Of a stretch of DNA of 64,000 bases, positions 34,196 to 42,944 are shown piece after piece. This DNA is from JAEZFI01 sp044508215. GTDB lineage: Bacteria; Actinomycetota; Acidimicrobiia; Acidimicrobiales; Microtrichaceae. Position 1 is the first letter of the stretch. The number at the start of each line of letters is the position of its first letter. The notes under the pieces were generated by a model. The model searched no databases. It saw only the letters and a program-made list of their open reading frames with translations, and was not told where the DNA came from. Location: the NCBI GenBank assembly GCA_044508215.1, contig JBIQID010000001.1:41046-105045 (forward strand). The letters are read 5' to 3'. A program made the position numbers and the translations under genes.

Positions 34196-35015
34196 GCTAC
34201 CAGAGCTGGAGATCCTGCGGCGAGACGCGGACAAGGAGCTCTCGGGCAAGAAGGTGAAGACGGTCGAGGTCGCCGTTCCCGCCATCGTGAAGAAGAACAC
34301 GAACAAGAAGGTGTTCGCCTCGAAGCTGGAAGGGCAGAAGCTCGGCGGCGTCGCGCGGGTGGGCGAGACGCTCACCATCAAGCTCGACGGGGGCGACGTC
34401 CTCTGCATCAACCTGAAGGACAAGGGCCGTCTGCTGCGTGCGCAGAACAAGGACGAGGTTCCGAAGGGCACCGTCGCCACGCTGATCTTCACCCAGCACG
34501 GCTGCGTGCGCCTCGTCGACCCGTCGAAGAAGGCGGAGATGTTCGTGGTGCCGGCCGACGACGTGGCGGAGACGGTCGGCGTGGCCGGCTTCGACCTCGC
34601 CGACGCACCGGTGTCCTGGACCGCCTTCGGTGAGCGCCTGCTGCGCCAGCAGGGGAAGCTGAAGTCGATCCTGATGGATCCGTCGTTCCTCGTGGGCGTC
34701 GGGCCGATGTACTCCGACGAGATCCTCTTCGAGGCCGGCCTCCGCTACGACCGGACGCCCCAGTCGCTGTCCACCCAGGAGATCCGCCGCCTCTACCGGG
34801 CGACGATCGAGATCATCCACGAGGCGATCAAGCACGGAGGCAGCACCGTCGGCCCCGACGGCTGGACCGACCTGTTCGGCAAGCCGGGCGGCTACACCGA
34901 CATGCTCGCCGTGTACGGACGTGACGGGCAGATGTCGCCGCGTGCCCGGGGGCCTGTGGTCAAGGCCCGCTTCGGCAACGGGACCACCTACTACTGTGAG
35001 CAATCGCAGATGTAG
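34188..35015 (+). CDS. Divergent Fpg/Nei-family protein lacking catalytic residues
   Basis: The 275-residue protein holds the usual fpg position between rnc and smc and aligns over the whole Fpg fold, with the helix-two-turn-helix at LKSILMDPSFLVGVGPMYSDE. The N-terminus is MAELPELE, so the nucleophile Pro that follows Met is Ala. The Lys in the first beta layer (RRGK in active enzymes) is Glu60 (RVGETL), the phosphate-binding Asn of GLGNIY is Pro (GVGPMY), and the C-terminal zinc finger keeps only one Cys (TTYYCEQSQM). It may be a DNA-binding protein without glycosylase or lyase activity, or it may use another mechanism. Confidence 0.75.
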   Translation: MAELPELEILRRDADKELSGKKVKTVEVAVPAIVKKNTNKKVFASKLEGQKLGGVARVGETLTIKLDGGDVLCINLKDKGRLLRAQNKDEVPKGTVATLIFTQHGCVRLVDPSKKAEMFVVPADDVAETVGVAGFDLADAPVSWTAFGERLLRQQGKLKSILMDPSFLVGVGPMYSDEILFEAGLRYDRTPQSLSTQEIRRLYRATIEIIHEAIKHGGSTVGPDGWTDLFGKPGGYTDMLAVYGRDGQMSPRARGPVVKARFGNGTTYYCEQSQM

Positions 35016-35039
35016 CCCTTGCGCCGGCGGGAGTCCCTC

Positions 35040-38000
35040 GTGTTCCTGAAGATGTTGCAGATCAAGGGCTTCAAGTCCTTCGCCGACCCGGCCCAGCTGC
35101 AACTCGAGCCCGGCGTCACCGTGGTGGTGGGGCCGAACGGCTCCGGCAAGTCCAACGTGGTCGACGCGATCGGCTGGGTGCTCGGCGCCCAGGCGCCGTC
35201 GGCGGTGCGCTCGCAGAAGATGGACGACGTCATCTTCGCCGGGTCGTCGAAGCGGCCTGCGCTCGGCCGCGCCGAGGTGTCGCTCACGATCGACAACACC
35301 GACCGGGTGCTGCCGATCGAGTTCACCGAGGTCACCATCAGCCGCACGCTCTTCCGCAGCGGCGACAGCGAGTACGCCATCAACGGGGTCCCTTGTCGGC
35401 TCCTCGACATCCAGGAGCTGCTCTCCGACTCCGGTGTCGGCCGCCAGCAGCACGTGATCATCTCGCAGGGCCAGATCGACGCCGTCCTGAACGCCCGGCC
35501 CGAGGATCGACGGCTCATCATCGAGGAGGCGGCCGGCGTGCTGAAGTACCGCCGCCGCAAGGAGAAGGCGGAGCGCCGCCTGTCGTCGACCGAGGCGAAC
35601 CTGACCCGGATCCAGGACCTCCTGCGTGAGGTGCGCCGCCAGCTCCGGCCGCTCGAACGGCAGGCCGACGCCGCCCGCCGCCACGGGTCCGTCGTTGCCG
35701 AGCTGAGCGCCCTGAAGCGCCACCTCGCCGGCCGCGACATCGCCCGGCTGCGGACGCAGATCGCCGACTCGGCGCGCAAGCAGGCCGACCTGCGTGGCGA
35801 GGATCGTCGCATCCGTCAGGCGCTGGCCCAGCTCGACGCCCAGGTGATCGCCACCGAGGCGCAGCTGTCGGCGATGGGCGGGCCCGACTTCGGCGATGCG
35901 CTCGTCCGCTACGAATCGCTGCGTGAGCGTGCCCTCGGCCTGGAGGCCGTGCTGCACGAACGGGCCCGAGGCCTCGACCGCGAGCGCACGGCGTTCGTCG
36001 ACGAGACGGTGGTGGCGTCGCTCGAGAGCGAGCACGCTCAGCTGACCGCCGACCTCGACGCACTGCTCGCCGACGAGTCCGGCGCGGCCGCCGACGACGA
36101 GCGCCTCGCTTCCGCGGTGGCCGAGCTGGCCGAGGCGCGTGCGCGCTTCGAGGCCGAGTGGGGCGACGGTGTGAGCGCCGCCACCGGCGAAGCCGCCGAG
36201 GTGCGCGCCGAGGTCGCAGCGCTGCGGTCCGCGATGGAGCGGAGCCAGCTGGACGGCAAGCGGCTGCGGACCCAGCTGGAGTCGCTGGAGGCTCGGTCTC
36301 GCCGGTTGGAGGCCGAGGCGACCCGGGCCACCGAAGCGATCGGTGAGGCCACGCGTGCTGCCGAGGAGCTGGACCGCCTGGTGCCCGCCACGGCCGAGGC
36401 CGCAGAGCGTGCCGCTGCAGCCCGTGCTGCCGCGGAGGCCGCAGCGACGGAAGCCGCAGGGGAGCGTCACCGCTGGGAGGCTCGGGCCGAGGCGCTGCAC
36501 AGCGCCCTCGACGCGGCCCGCCAGCAGGCCGGCGCCGAGCGGCTGGCCGAGCTCGACGGCGTCGTCGGCACGCTGCTCGACGTCATCGAGGTCGACGACG
36601 GGTGGGAGGCGGCGGTCGAGGCGGCCCTCGCGGAGGCGCTCGGCGCTGTCGTGGTGAGCGACCTCGACACCGCCCGCACGGCGCTCGCCCAGCTGGGTAC
36701 CGACGGTTCCGCCGCCTCCCTGATCGTCCTCGGTCGGGTCGCTGCTCCGGGTGCGCCCTCGACGGTCGGCGAACCGGTGAGGCCGCACGTCCGCGGCGTG
36801 GGCCGAGGCGTCGATGAGGTGCTCGACTCGCTGCTCCGCCACGTCGGCTGCGCCGGCGACACGTGGGTGGAGGCCTGCGACCTCGCGGTGGCTCACCCGG
36901 ACGCCACCGTCGTCTCCCGGCAGGGCGACCGCTTCTCGCCGGCCGGTTGGACGGTGGGCCTGCGGACCAGCGGTGCGACCGGCGCTGCCCTCGCCGAGGC
37001 GACCGAGGCTGCCACCCGGTCGGCCCTGGTGGCCGAGGAGGCTGCAGCTGCGCTCGATGCCGCCCGCCACGAGGCGGAGGTGGCCTCGGCGGCAGCCGCC
37101 GAGGCGCGCCGCGACCGCGACGCCGCCGCGACCCGGTTGGAGTCGTCCACCCGTGCGCTCGATCGAGCGGAGCGAGATCGGTCCGAGTGCGAGTCGGAGC
37201 TGGCGGCCGTGCGCTCCCACCTCGACGACCTCGCTCGCCGAGCGGAGGCGGAGACCGAGCGGATGGCCGGCCTCGAAGCCCGCCTTCCGGCGCTGGAAGC
37301 AGCCGAGATGGAGCGCAGCGAGCGGGAACAGGCGCTCGCCGCCGCCCGCACGGCCCTCGAGGAGCAGGCGGCAGCAGTCGGCGCCCTGCGGACCGACACC
37401 GAGGTGCGGCGCACGGCGATCGAAGAGCGCCGGCGCTTCCTCGAGGATCGCATCGCCGCGGTCGACACCCGCCTCGAGCGGCACGCCCAGGAGCGTGCGG
37501 CGGCGGGGGAGCGGCGGAAGGAGCTCGACGCCCGTGCGGAGGTCGTCGCCCGCCTCGCCGAGGTCGTCGCCGCCCGCCTCGTCCGGATCGACGAGGTCCT
37601 GGTGGGCCTGCGTGCGGCGCGCCAGCGGCACAGCGAGCGCACCCGGGCGGTGACCGCACGCCTCGACGACCTGCGCCGTCAGCGCGCCGCGTCGGAGAAG
37701 GAGCTGGAGGTCGTCCGCGAACGGGTCCAGCGCGCCGAGCTGGAGGACGCCGAGACGAACATCCGCCTCGAGGGCGTCACCGAGATGGTGCGCCGCGAGC
37801 TCGACTGCGAGCCGGAGGCGGCGATGGAGGCTCCGTTGCCGGAGCTGCCCGAGGGCACGTCACCTGCTGCCCGGGTCCGCGAGCTGGAGCGCGACCTCAA
37901 GCTGATGGGCCCGATCAACCCGCTCGCCCTCGAGGAGTTCGCTGCGCTGTCCGAGCGTGCCGAGCTGCTCGAGTCGCAGCTGGAGGACGTCCGCTCCGCC

Positions 38001-38510
38001 CGCCGTGAGCTGTCGAAGGTGATCAGGGCGGTCGACGAGGAGATCGTCACCGTCTTCACCGCCGCGTACGCGGACGTGTCGCAGAACTTCTCGAAGCTCT
38101 TCGAGACGCTGTTCCCGGGCGGCACCGGCGGTCTCACGCTCACCGAGCCGCACGACCTGCTGAACACGGGCATCGAGATCGAGGCACGGCCGTCGGGCAA
38201 GAACGTGAAGAAGCTGTCGCTGCTCTCCGGTGGTGAGCGGTCGCTGACGGCGCTGGCGTACCTGTTCGCCGTGTTCCGGAGCCGCCCGTCGCCGTTCTAC
38301 GTGATGGACGAGGTCGAGGCGGCGCTCGACGACGTGAACCTGCACCGCTTCCTGGGGCTGGTGGCGGAGTTCCGCACCACGGCGCAGCTGCTGATCGTGA
38401 GCCACCAGAAGCGCACGATGGAGGCAGCGGATGTCCTCTACGGCGTGACGATGGAGCCGGGCGGCTCCTCGAAGGTGCTCAGCGAGAAGGTCGGCGCCTC
38501 CAGCAACTGA
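35040..38510 (+). CDS. smc: Chromosome segregation ATPase SMC
   Basis: The 1156-residue protein has Walker A GPNGSGKSNVVDAIGWVLG at residues 35-53, two long coiled coils (about 170-490 and 655-1000) around a hinge (about 500-655; VDDGWEAAVEAALAEALG), and the C-terminal signature LSGGERSLTALAYLFAVF with Walker B YVMDEVEAALDD. It works with ScpA and ScpB to organise and separate chromosomes. The GTG at 35040 gives the usual VFLKMLQIKGFKSF start, with GGGAG 5-6 bases upstream. It converges on the lipoprotein gene with 2 bases between the stops. Confidence 0.96.
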   Translation: MFLKMLQIKGFKSFADPAQLQLEPGVTVVVGPNGSGKSNVVDAIGWVLGAQAPSAVRSQKMDDVIFAGSSKRPALGRAEVSLTIDNTDRVLPIEFTEVTISRTLFRSGDSEYAINGVPCRLLDIQELLSDSGVGRQQHVIISQGQIDAVLNARPEDRRLIIEEAAGVLKYRRRKEKAERRLSSTEANLTRIQDLLREVRRQLRPLERQADAARRHGSVVAELSALKRHLAGRDIARLRTQIADSARKQADLRGEDRRIRQALAQLDAQVIATEAQLSAMGGPDFGDALVRYESLRERALGLEAVLHERARGLDRERTAFVDETVVASLESEHAQLTADLDALLADESGAAADDERLASAVAELAEARARFEAEWGDGVSAATGEAAEVRAEVAALRSAMERSQLDGKRLRTQLESLEARSRRLEAEATRATEAIGEATRAAEELDRLVPATAEAAERAAAARAAAEAAATEAAGERHRWEARAEALHSALDAARQQAGAERLAELDGVVGTLLDVIEVDDGWEAAVEAALAEALGAVVVSDLDTARTALAQLGTDGSAASLIVLGRVAAPGAPSTVGEPVRPHVRGVGRGVDEVLDSLLRHVGCAGDTWVEACDLAVAHPDATVVSRQGDRFSPAGWTVGLRTSGATGAALAEATEAATRSALVAEEAAAALDAARHEAEVASAAAAEARRDRDAAATRLESSTRALDRAERDRSECESELAAVRSHLDDLARRAEAETERMAGLEARLPALEAAEMERSEREQALAAARTALEEQAAAVGALRTDTEVRRTAIEERRRFLEDRIAAVDTRLERHAQERAAAGERRKELDARAEVVARLAEVVAARLVRIDEVLVGLRAARQRHSERTRAVTARLDDLRRQRAASEKELEVVRERVQRAELEDAETNIRLEGVTEMVRRELDCEPEAAMEAPLPELPEGTSPAARVRELERDLKLMGPINPLALEEFAALSERAELLESQLEDVRSARRELSKVIRAVDEEIVTVFTAAYADVSQNFSKLFETLFPGGTGGLTLTEPHDLLNTGIEIEARPSGKNVKKLSLLSGGERSLTALAYLFAVFRSRPSPFYVMDEVEAALDDVNLHRFLGLVAEFRTTAQLLIVSHQKRTMEAADVLYGVTMEPGGSSKVLSEKVGASSN

Positions 38511-38512
38511 CC

Positions 38513-38896
38513 TCAGGAGTCGTCGTCGCGACCCGAGCGGGAGGTCGTGGTCGTGGTGCGGTCCCCGTCCTCGCGGTCCCCGTCGTCGCCGCCGTCCTCG
38601 GGATCCTCGGGGGCGTTGACGCGCTCCCAGCAGTCCGACGTGATCCCCTCGAGCCGCTCCTCCTGCTCCTTCGGCAGGTCGGCACCGGAGGACGCCGCCT
38701 CCAGCAGGTCTTCGTCGTCGGAGATCCGGTCGTAGATGCATCCGGCCAGCTCGGGCGTGGCTTCGTCGACCCCCGACGTGATGGAGCGGAGCTGTTCGAT
38801 GAACTCGTCACGGGTCACAGGTGGGTCACCGCAGCCCGCGGTGGCGAGCAGCGCCACGAGCGTCACGGCTGCAGCAGCGAGGCGGCGGGGGGACAT
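38513..38896 (-). CDS. Small lipoprotein
   Basis: A 127-residue protein with a type II signal: LVALLATAGC gives the lipobox with Cys22. The mature part is acidic and has two further Cys (ELAGCIYDRI and ITSDCWERV), then an Asp/Arg/Thr-rich tail (DGDRTTTTTSRSGRDDD). No known family. It is anchored outside the membrane. The ATG is 8 bases after a TAACGT -10 element. Confidence 0.7.
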   Translation of the reverse strand: MSPRRLAAAAVTLVALLATAGCGDPPVTRDEFIEQLRSITSGVDEATPELAGCIYDRISDDEDLLEAASSGADLPKEQEERLEGITSDCWERVNAPEDPEDGGDDGDREDGDRTTTTTSRSGRDDDS

Positions 38897-38904
38897 GGCG
38901 CCCG

Positions 38905-38910
38905 ACGTTA
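38905..38910 (-). promoter_or_regulatory. -10 element (TAACGT) of the lipoprotein gene
   Basis: TAACGT on the minus strand is 8 bases before the ATG at 38896. Confidence 0.5.
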
Positions 38911-38957
38911 CCGACCGTGCGGCGACGCGACGCGAGATCGGAGAGACGTCAGCCGGC

Positions 38958-39929
38958 TCAGGGGAGGCGCTGGTAGAAGAGGACCGACGCGGTGGCCGAG
39001 AGCCCGAGCGCCACGATGGCGGCCACCAGGTACCGCCACGTGACCTCCTGCTCCTCGGTCTCGTAGCCGATCGAGCTGCCCAGGCGCTCGTACACGGCGC
39101 TGAGGTCCGACGCACTCTCGGCGAGGAACGCCCTTCCGCCGGTGCCCTCTGCCAGTCGCTGGAGGGCCGCTGGGTCCACCGGCACCTGCACACGGGCGGT
39201 CTCGCCGGTGTCGGGAAGGGTCACGTCGATCACACCCTCGGGGGTCCCGTAGGCGATCGTCCACACGGGGACCTCGGCCTTCCGGGCGATCGGGATCGCG
39301 TCCTCGGTGGGGGTGCCCACCGTGGTCGACCCGTCGCTCAGCAGCACCACCACCGCCGGGACCGGCTCGCCGTTCTCGGCGGGCGGGACGTCCTCGATCA
39401 GCTCCACCGAGGTCTCCACGGCGTCGCCGATGGCGGTGCCCTCGTGGAGCTTCAGCTTGTCGATGCCGCGCTTCACGGCCTCGCGGTCGGTGGTGGGGTT
39501 GATGTCCACCCGCGCGCCGGTGTCGAACGAGACGAGTGCCAGGTTCAGCGACTTCGGGAGGCTGTCCACGAACTGCTTGGCGGAGATCTTCGCGGCCTCG
39601 AGGCGGTTCGGGAGCACGTCGGTGGCCTGCATGGAGAGCGACGTGTCGAGTGCCAGCACGATCGTCGCCCGCTGCTTGGGCACCCGCACCTCGTCGTATG
39701 GCTGGGCGATGCCCAGGACGCCGGCGCCGAGCCCGAGGAGGTAGAGGGCGGCCACGGCGTGCCGTCCGAAGGCGGGCCGCTTCGGGGCCACCGTGTCGAG
39801 CAGCGTGGTGGACGAGAAGCGGATCAGGTGCCGCTGGCGGCGGAACTGCATGACGACGTACACCGCCGCCAGGAGCGCCACCGCGAGCAGCCACCAGAGG
39901 CGCCCCGGGTGCAGGAAGTTGGTGGTCAT
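38958..39929 (-). CDS. BatA-like VWA-domain membrane protein
   Basis: The 323-residue protein has an N-terminal membrane segment (about 10-28), a second one (about 60-78), a von Willebrand A domain with the MIDAS motif VLALDTSLSM and VVVLLSDGSTTVG, and a C-terminal membrane segment (about 298-318). This is the layout of BatA/BatB proteins that work with MoxR ATPases. It overlaps the DUF58 gene by 4 bases and is the last gene of the operon. It probably takes part in metal-ion-dependent folding or cell-envelope processes; the substrate is unknown. Confidence 0.85.
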   Translation of the reverse strand: MTTNFLHPGRLWWLLAVALLAAVYVVMQFRRQRHLIRFSSTTLLDTVAPKRPAFGRHAVAALYLLGLGAGVLGIAQPYDEVRVPKQRATIVLALDTSLSMQATDVLPNRLEAAKISAKQFVDSLPKSLNLALVSFDTGARVDINPTTDREAVKRGIDKLKLHEGTAIGDAVETSVELIEDVPPAENGEPVPAVVVLLSDGSTTVGTPTEDAIPIARKAEVPVWTIAYGTPEGVIDVTLPDTGETARVQVPVDPAALQRLAEGTGGRAFLAESASDLSAVYERLGSSIGYETEEQEVTWRYLVAAIVALGLSATASVLFYQRLP

Positions 39930-40870
39930 CGCCGCGCTCCCACGTTCGTGTTCGCCCGCCGTCGCCGGCGCGCGGTCAGGTGCTGTGCCAGCCGGCCCAG
40001 CCAGTCGTCGTCGGTCCTCAGGCGCAGGTGGTCGGCCCCTGCGCCGAGGATCGTCTGTGCGATCCGGTTCCGCTGCTCGGCCGCTGCTTCCGCGTAGCGA
40101 CGGCGGAGCGCCGGGTTGGAGGTGTTGATCTCCCGCACGCGGCCGGTCTCGGTGTCGACCAACCCCACGATCCCCACCGGGGGCAGCTCCAGCTCGCGGG
40201 GGTCGACGACCTCCACGGCGAGCACCTCGTGCCGGGTGACGAGCGCGCCCAGCTGGTGTCGCCAGCCCTCGGGATCCTCGAGGAAGTCGCTGAGCACCAC
40301 GACCAACCCGCGCCGCCGGGCGACGCCGTTGCAGGCGCGCAGCGTGGCGCCGAGGTCCATGGGGTTCGCCGAGTCGGCACCGGGGGCACCCGCGATGCGG
40401 GCCAGGATGCCGAGGGAGTGCCGGCGGCCCTGGAGGGCGGGCACGGTGTCGATCCCCGACGGCCCTGAGATCATCGCCCCCAGGCGGTTGCCGCCCCGGG
40501 CGGTGAGGATGCCCACGGCAGCAGCAGCAGCGAGCACGAGGTCGGCCTTCGTGCGGTCGGCCGTGCCGAACTCGAGGCTGGCGGAGCGGTCGACGACCAG
40601 CCACGTCTCCAGCTCGCGGTCGGCGATCGTCTCGCGGACGTGGGTCGAGCCCATCCGCGCGGTCACGTTCCAGTCGATCTGCCGCACGTCGTCGCCGTCG
40701 AGGTACACGCGGGCCTCGCCCGGCTCGGAGCCGTGCCCGGGGACCAGGCCGCGGTGGTCGCCGTGGAGCAGCCCGTCGAGGCGGCGCGAGACGTCCAGCT
40801 CGAGGCGCCGCAGGACCGACGCGAGGCGCGGGTCGGTGGCGACGTGTGGCGCCGGGATCAGGCCGTCCAC
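39926..40870 (-). CDS. DUF58 protein
   Basis: A 314-residue DUF58 protein with the family signature YLDGDDVRQIDWNVTAR. A VWA-like fold follows, with a metal motif in LVVDRSASLEF and LVVVLSDFLED. It lies between moxR and the VWA gene, overlapping both, which is the standard MoxR operon arrangement. It has no membrane segment. Function unproven. Confidence 0.85.
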   Translation of the reverse strand: MDGLIPAPHVATDPRLASVLRRLELDVSRRLDGLLHGDHRGLVPGHGSEPGEARVYLDGDDVRQIDWNVTARMGSTHVRETIADRELETWLVVDRSASLEFGTADRTKADLVLAAAAAVGILTARGGNRLGAMISGPSGIDTVPALQGRRHSLGILARIAGAPGADSANPMDLGATLRACNGVARRRGLVVVLSDFLEDPEGWRHQLGALVTRHEVLAVEVVDPRELELPPVGIVGLVDTETGRVREINTSNPALRRRYAEAAAEQRNRIAQTILGAGADHLRLRTDDDWLGRLAQHLTARRRRRANTNVGARR

Positions 40871-41901
40871 GCGCGGGAGTCCGTGGGCCCGCCGTACCAG
40901 GCGTCGGAGGACGCAGCCTGGCTGGGTGTGATGTGCGGTGCGGCCACCGTTGAGAGCAGCCGGGCCAGGATCGCCTCGCTGTCGATCCCCGCGGCCAGCG
41001 CCTCGTAGGAGAGCACGAGGCGGTGGCGCAGGATCTCGGGGGCGACGTCGAACACGTCCTGGGGGATCGCGTAGCTGCGACCGCGCACCAGGGCGATGGC
41101 GCGCGCGGCTCGCACGAGGCCGAGCGAGGCCCGGGGGCTGGCGCCGAACTCGAGGTACGGCTTCACATCCGCGAGGCCGAAGTTCTCAGGCGTGCGGGTG
41201 GCGAGCACCAGGTTCACGGCGTACTCGAGCACCGAGCGGTCGACGTAGACCCGGTCGGCCGACTCCTGCAGCGCCATGACGGTCTCGGGGTCGATCACCT
41301 GCTCCGGCTCGGGCGCCTTCACCCCGACCCGCTGGACGATCTCGACCTCCTCGAGCGGGCTGGGGTAGCCCAGCACGATCTTCATGAGGAAGCGGTCGCG
41401 CTGCGCCTCCGGCAGCGGGTAGACGCCCTCGCTCTCGATGGGGTTCTGCGTGGCGAGCACGAGGAACGGCTCGGGCACCTCGTAGGTGGTGCCACCGATC
41501 GTCACCTGGTGCTCGGCCATCACCTCGAGGAGCGCGGACTGCACCTTGGCCGGGGCGCGGTTGATCTCGTCGGTGAGCACGAAGTTGGCGAACACGGGGC
41601 CCAGCTCGACGTCGAACGACTCGCTCGACGCCCGGTAGATGCGGGTGCCGACGATGTCGGCGGGCAGCAGGTCGGGGGTGAACTGGATCCGGTTGAAGGT
41701 GCCGCCGACCGTGCGGGCGAGGGTCTCCACCGAGAGCGTCTTCGCCAGGCCGGGCACGCTCTCGAGGAGGCAGTGGCCGCGGGCAACGAGGCTGACGAGC
41801 AGCCGCTCGATCGCCCGGTCCTGCCCCACGATGACCTTCTTGACCTCGAAGAGGATGCGCTCGCAGGTCTGCTGCAGCTCTGGGTCGATGGCTTGGTCCA
41901 C
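40858..41901 (-). CDS. moxR: MoxR-family AAA+ ATPase
   Basis: The 347-residue protein has ILFEVKKVIVGQDRAIERLL, the Walker A region LESVPGLAKTLSVETLA, Walker B VLTDEINRAP, sensor motif ATQNPIESEG and YPLPEAQRDRFLM. These are the MoxR AAA+ signatures. It acts as a chaperone-like ATPase for maturation of target complexes with the downstream DUF58 and VWA proteins. The GTG at 41901 is chosen: a -10 (TAGCTT) overlaps the alternative GTG at 41952 too closely. Confidence 0.92.
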   Translation of the reverse strand: MDQAIDPELQQTCERILFEVKKVIVGQDRAIERLLVSLVARGHCLLESVPGLAKTLSVETLARTVGGTFNRIQFTPDLLPADIVGTRIYRASSESFDVELGPVFANFVLTDEINRAPAKVQSALLEVMAEHQVTIGGTTYEVPEPFLVLATQNPIESEGVYPLPEAQRDRFLMKIVLGYPSPLEEVEIVQRVGVKAPEPEQVIDPETVMALQESADRVYVDRSVLEYAVNLVLATRTPENFGLADVKPYLEFGASPRASLGLVRAARAIALVRGRSYAIPQDVFDVAPEILRHRLVLSYEALAAGIDSEAILARLLSTVAAPHITPSQAASSDAWYGGPTDSRAWTA

Positions 41902-42057
41902 GCTGGCCTCTGGTTCGTCCTGGGGTCTGGGTGCGAGCCGAGGCCCGTGCACAACAAGCTACGGCGCTGCGAGGGTCGAGTGCCCGCGACCGGCCACCGA
42001 TCTCAGCTTTGCGGGGCGGGCCGGCACCCACCGGCGGGCGGGCGCTGGCCGGCCGGG

Positions 42058-42870
42058 TCAGCTCGCGGCGATGACGGTGTCGAGCTCGTGGACCGCGAGG
42101 TGGACCGTGGCCGCCGAGGTGGTGTGGCCCAGCTCCTGGCTCGACCCGTCGGTGGCGATCCAACCGACCTCCCACTCGATGACGGCCCGCACCTGGTGGG
42201 TCCCCGCCTGGGTGAAGCGGTGCGTGCACGGCTGGCGGCCGTCCGCGTCGGGCTCTGGTGTGCCGTAGGGGAGGCCCGGACCGTCGCAGGTGGTCGAGGT
42301 CGTGGACCCGTCGGGGGCGGCCACCTCCCAGCGGACGCGCTTGGGGACCCCGATCGCGATCACCGTGGTGCCCTCGCGGGTGAGGGGTTGCGAGACCGGC
42401 TCCCACGCGTCGACCCACATCCACGTTTCCAGCCCCACGACGGTCCCGTGCTCGGCGGCGGGGCTGAGATGGATCGCCGGGGGAGGGAGCGGCACGGGCA
42501 GCTCGTCGGAGAAGCCTGGTGCGCCGGGCACCACGAAGCGCCGGAGTGCCCCGGCGCGTCCGGTGGAGATCTCGGTGCAGCGCCGCCAGTACGCGCCCCC
42601 GGGCGGGACGGACGCCAGGGTGATGCGCCGTCTGGTGGCGGCGCCCGCCTCGTCAGCCAAGTAGGAGCAGCGGTAGCGAGTGGCTCCGCTGCCAGTACTC
42701 CTGCGCCGGGGCGCCCGGCCGTCGCCGTCGAGCCCGACGACGATCGTCCCCGGTCGGACGCTGCCAGATGGGCGTGGTGGTGCCGCTGCGGCCTCGAGCG
42801 CCGTCACCGTCAACACGATGCCCACCGCCAGGACCATCCGGAGCGGACGTCGCACACGATGTAGTGACAT
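42058..42870 (-). CDS. Secreted protein of unknown function
   Basis: The 270-residue protein has a signal peptide (Arg-rich start, hydrophobic MVLAVGIVLTVTAL, cleavage near AAAA, residues 26-30). The mature part is beta-rich with four Cys and motifs VVGLDGDGRAPRR, GAYWRRCTEI and VIEWEVGW. It resembles surface or enzyme-inhibitor-like exported proteins but matches no family I recognise. The ATG at 42870 is 8 bases after a TATGGT -10 element, divergent from ftsY. Confidence 0.65.
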   Translation of the reverse strand: MSLHRVRRPLRMVLAVGIVLTVTALEAAAAPPRPSGSVRPGTIVVGLDGDGRAPRRRSTGSGATRYRCSYLADEAGAATRRRITLASVPPGGAYWRRCTEISTGRAGALRRFVVPGAPGFSDELPVPLPPPAIHLSPAAEHGTVVGLETWMWVDAWEPVSQPLTREGTTVIAIGVPKRVRWEVAAPDGSTTSTTCDGPGLPYGTPEPDADGRQPCTHRFTQAGTHQVRAVIEWEVGWIATDGSSQELGHTTSAATVHLAVHELDTVIAAS

Positions 42871-42878
42871 GCGTTGAA

Positions 42879-42884
42879 ACCATA
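42879..42884 (-). promoter_or_regulatory. -10 element (TATGGT) of the secreted-protein gene
   Basis: TATGGT on the minus strand is 8 bases before the ATG at 42870. Confidence 0.5.
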
Positions 42885-42931
42885 TGAAACGAAGCTTGGT
42901 TCGTCCAGCGGGTCCCACGTCCGAGCGGTCC

Positions 42932-42937
42932 TAGGAT
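42932..42937 (+). promoter_or_regulatory. -10 element (TAGGAT) of ftsY
   Basis: TAGGAT is 7 bases before the ATG at 42945. Leaderless arrangement. Confidence 0.5.
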
Positions 42938-42944
42938 CGCGGGA

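Noticed and set aside
34197..37631. 1144-codon minus-strand frame over the Fpg-like gene and smc
   Set aside because: Shadow frame; SMC on the plus strand is full length with both Walker motifs.
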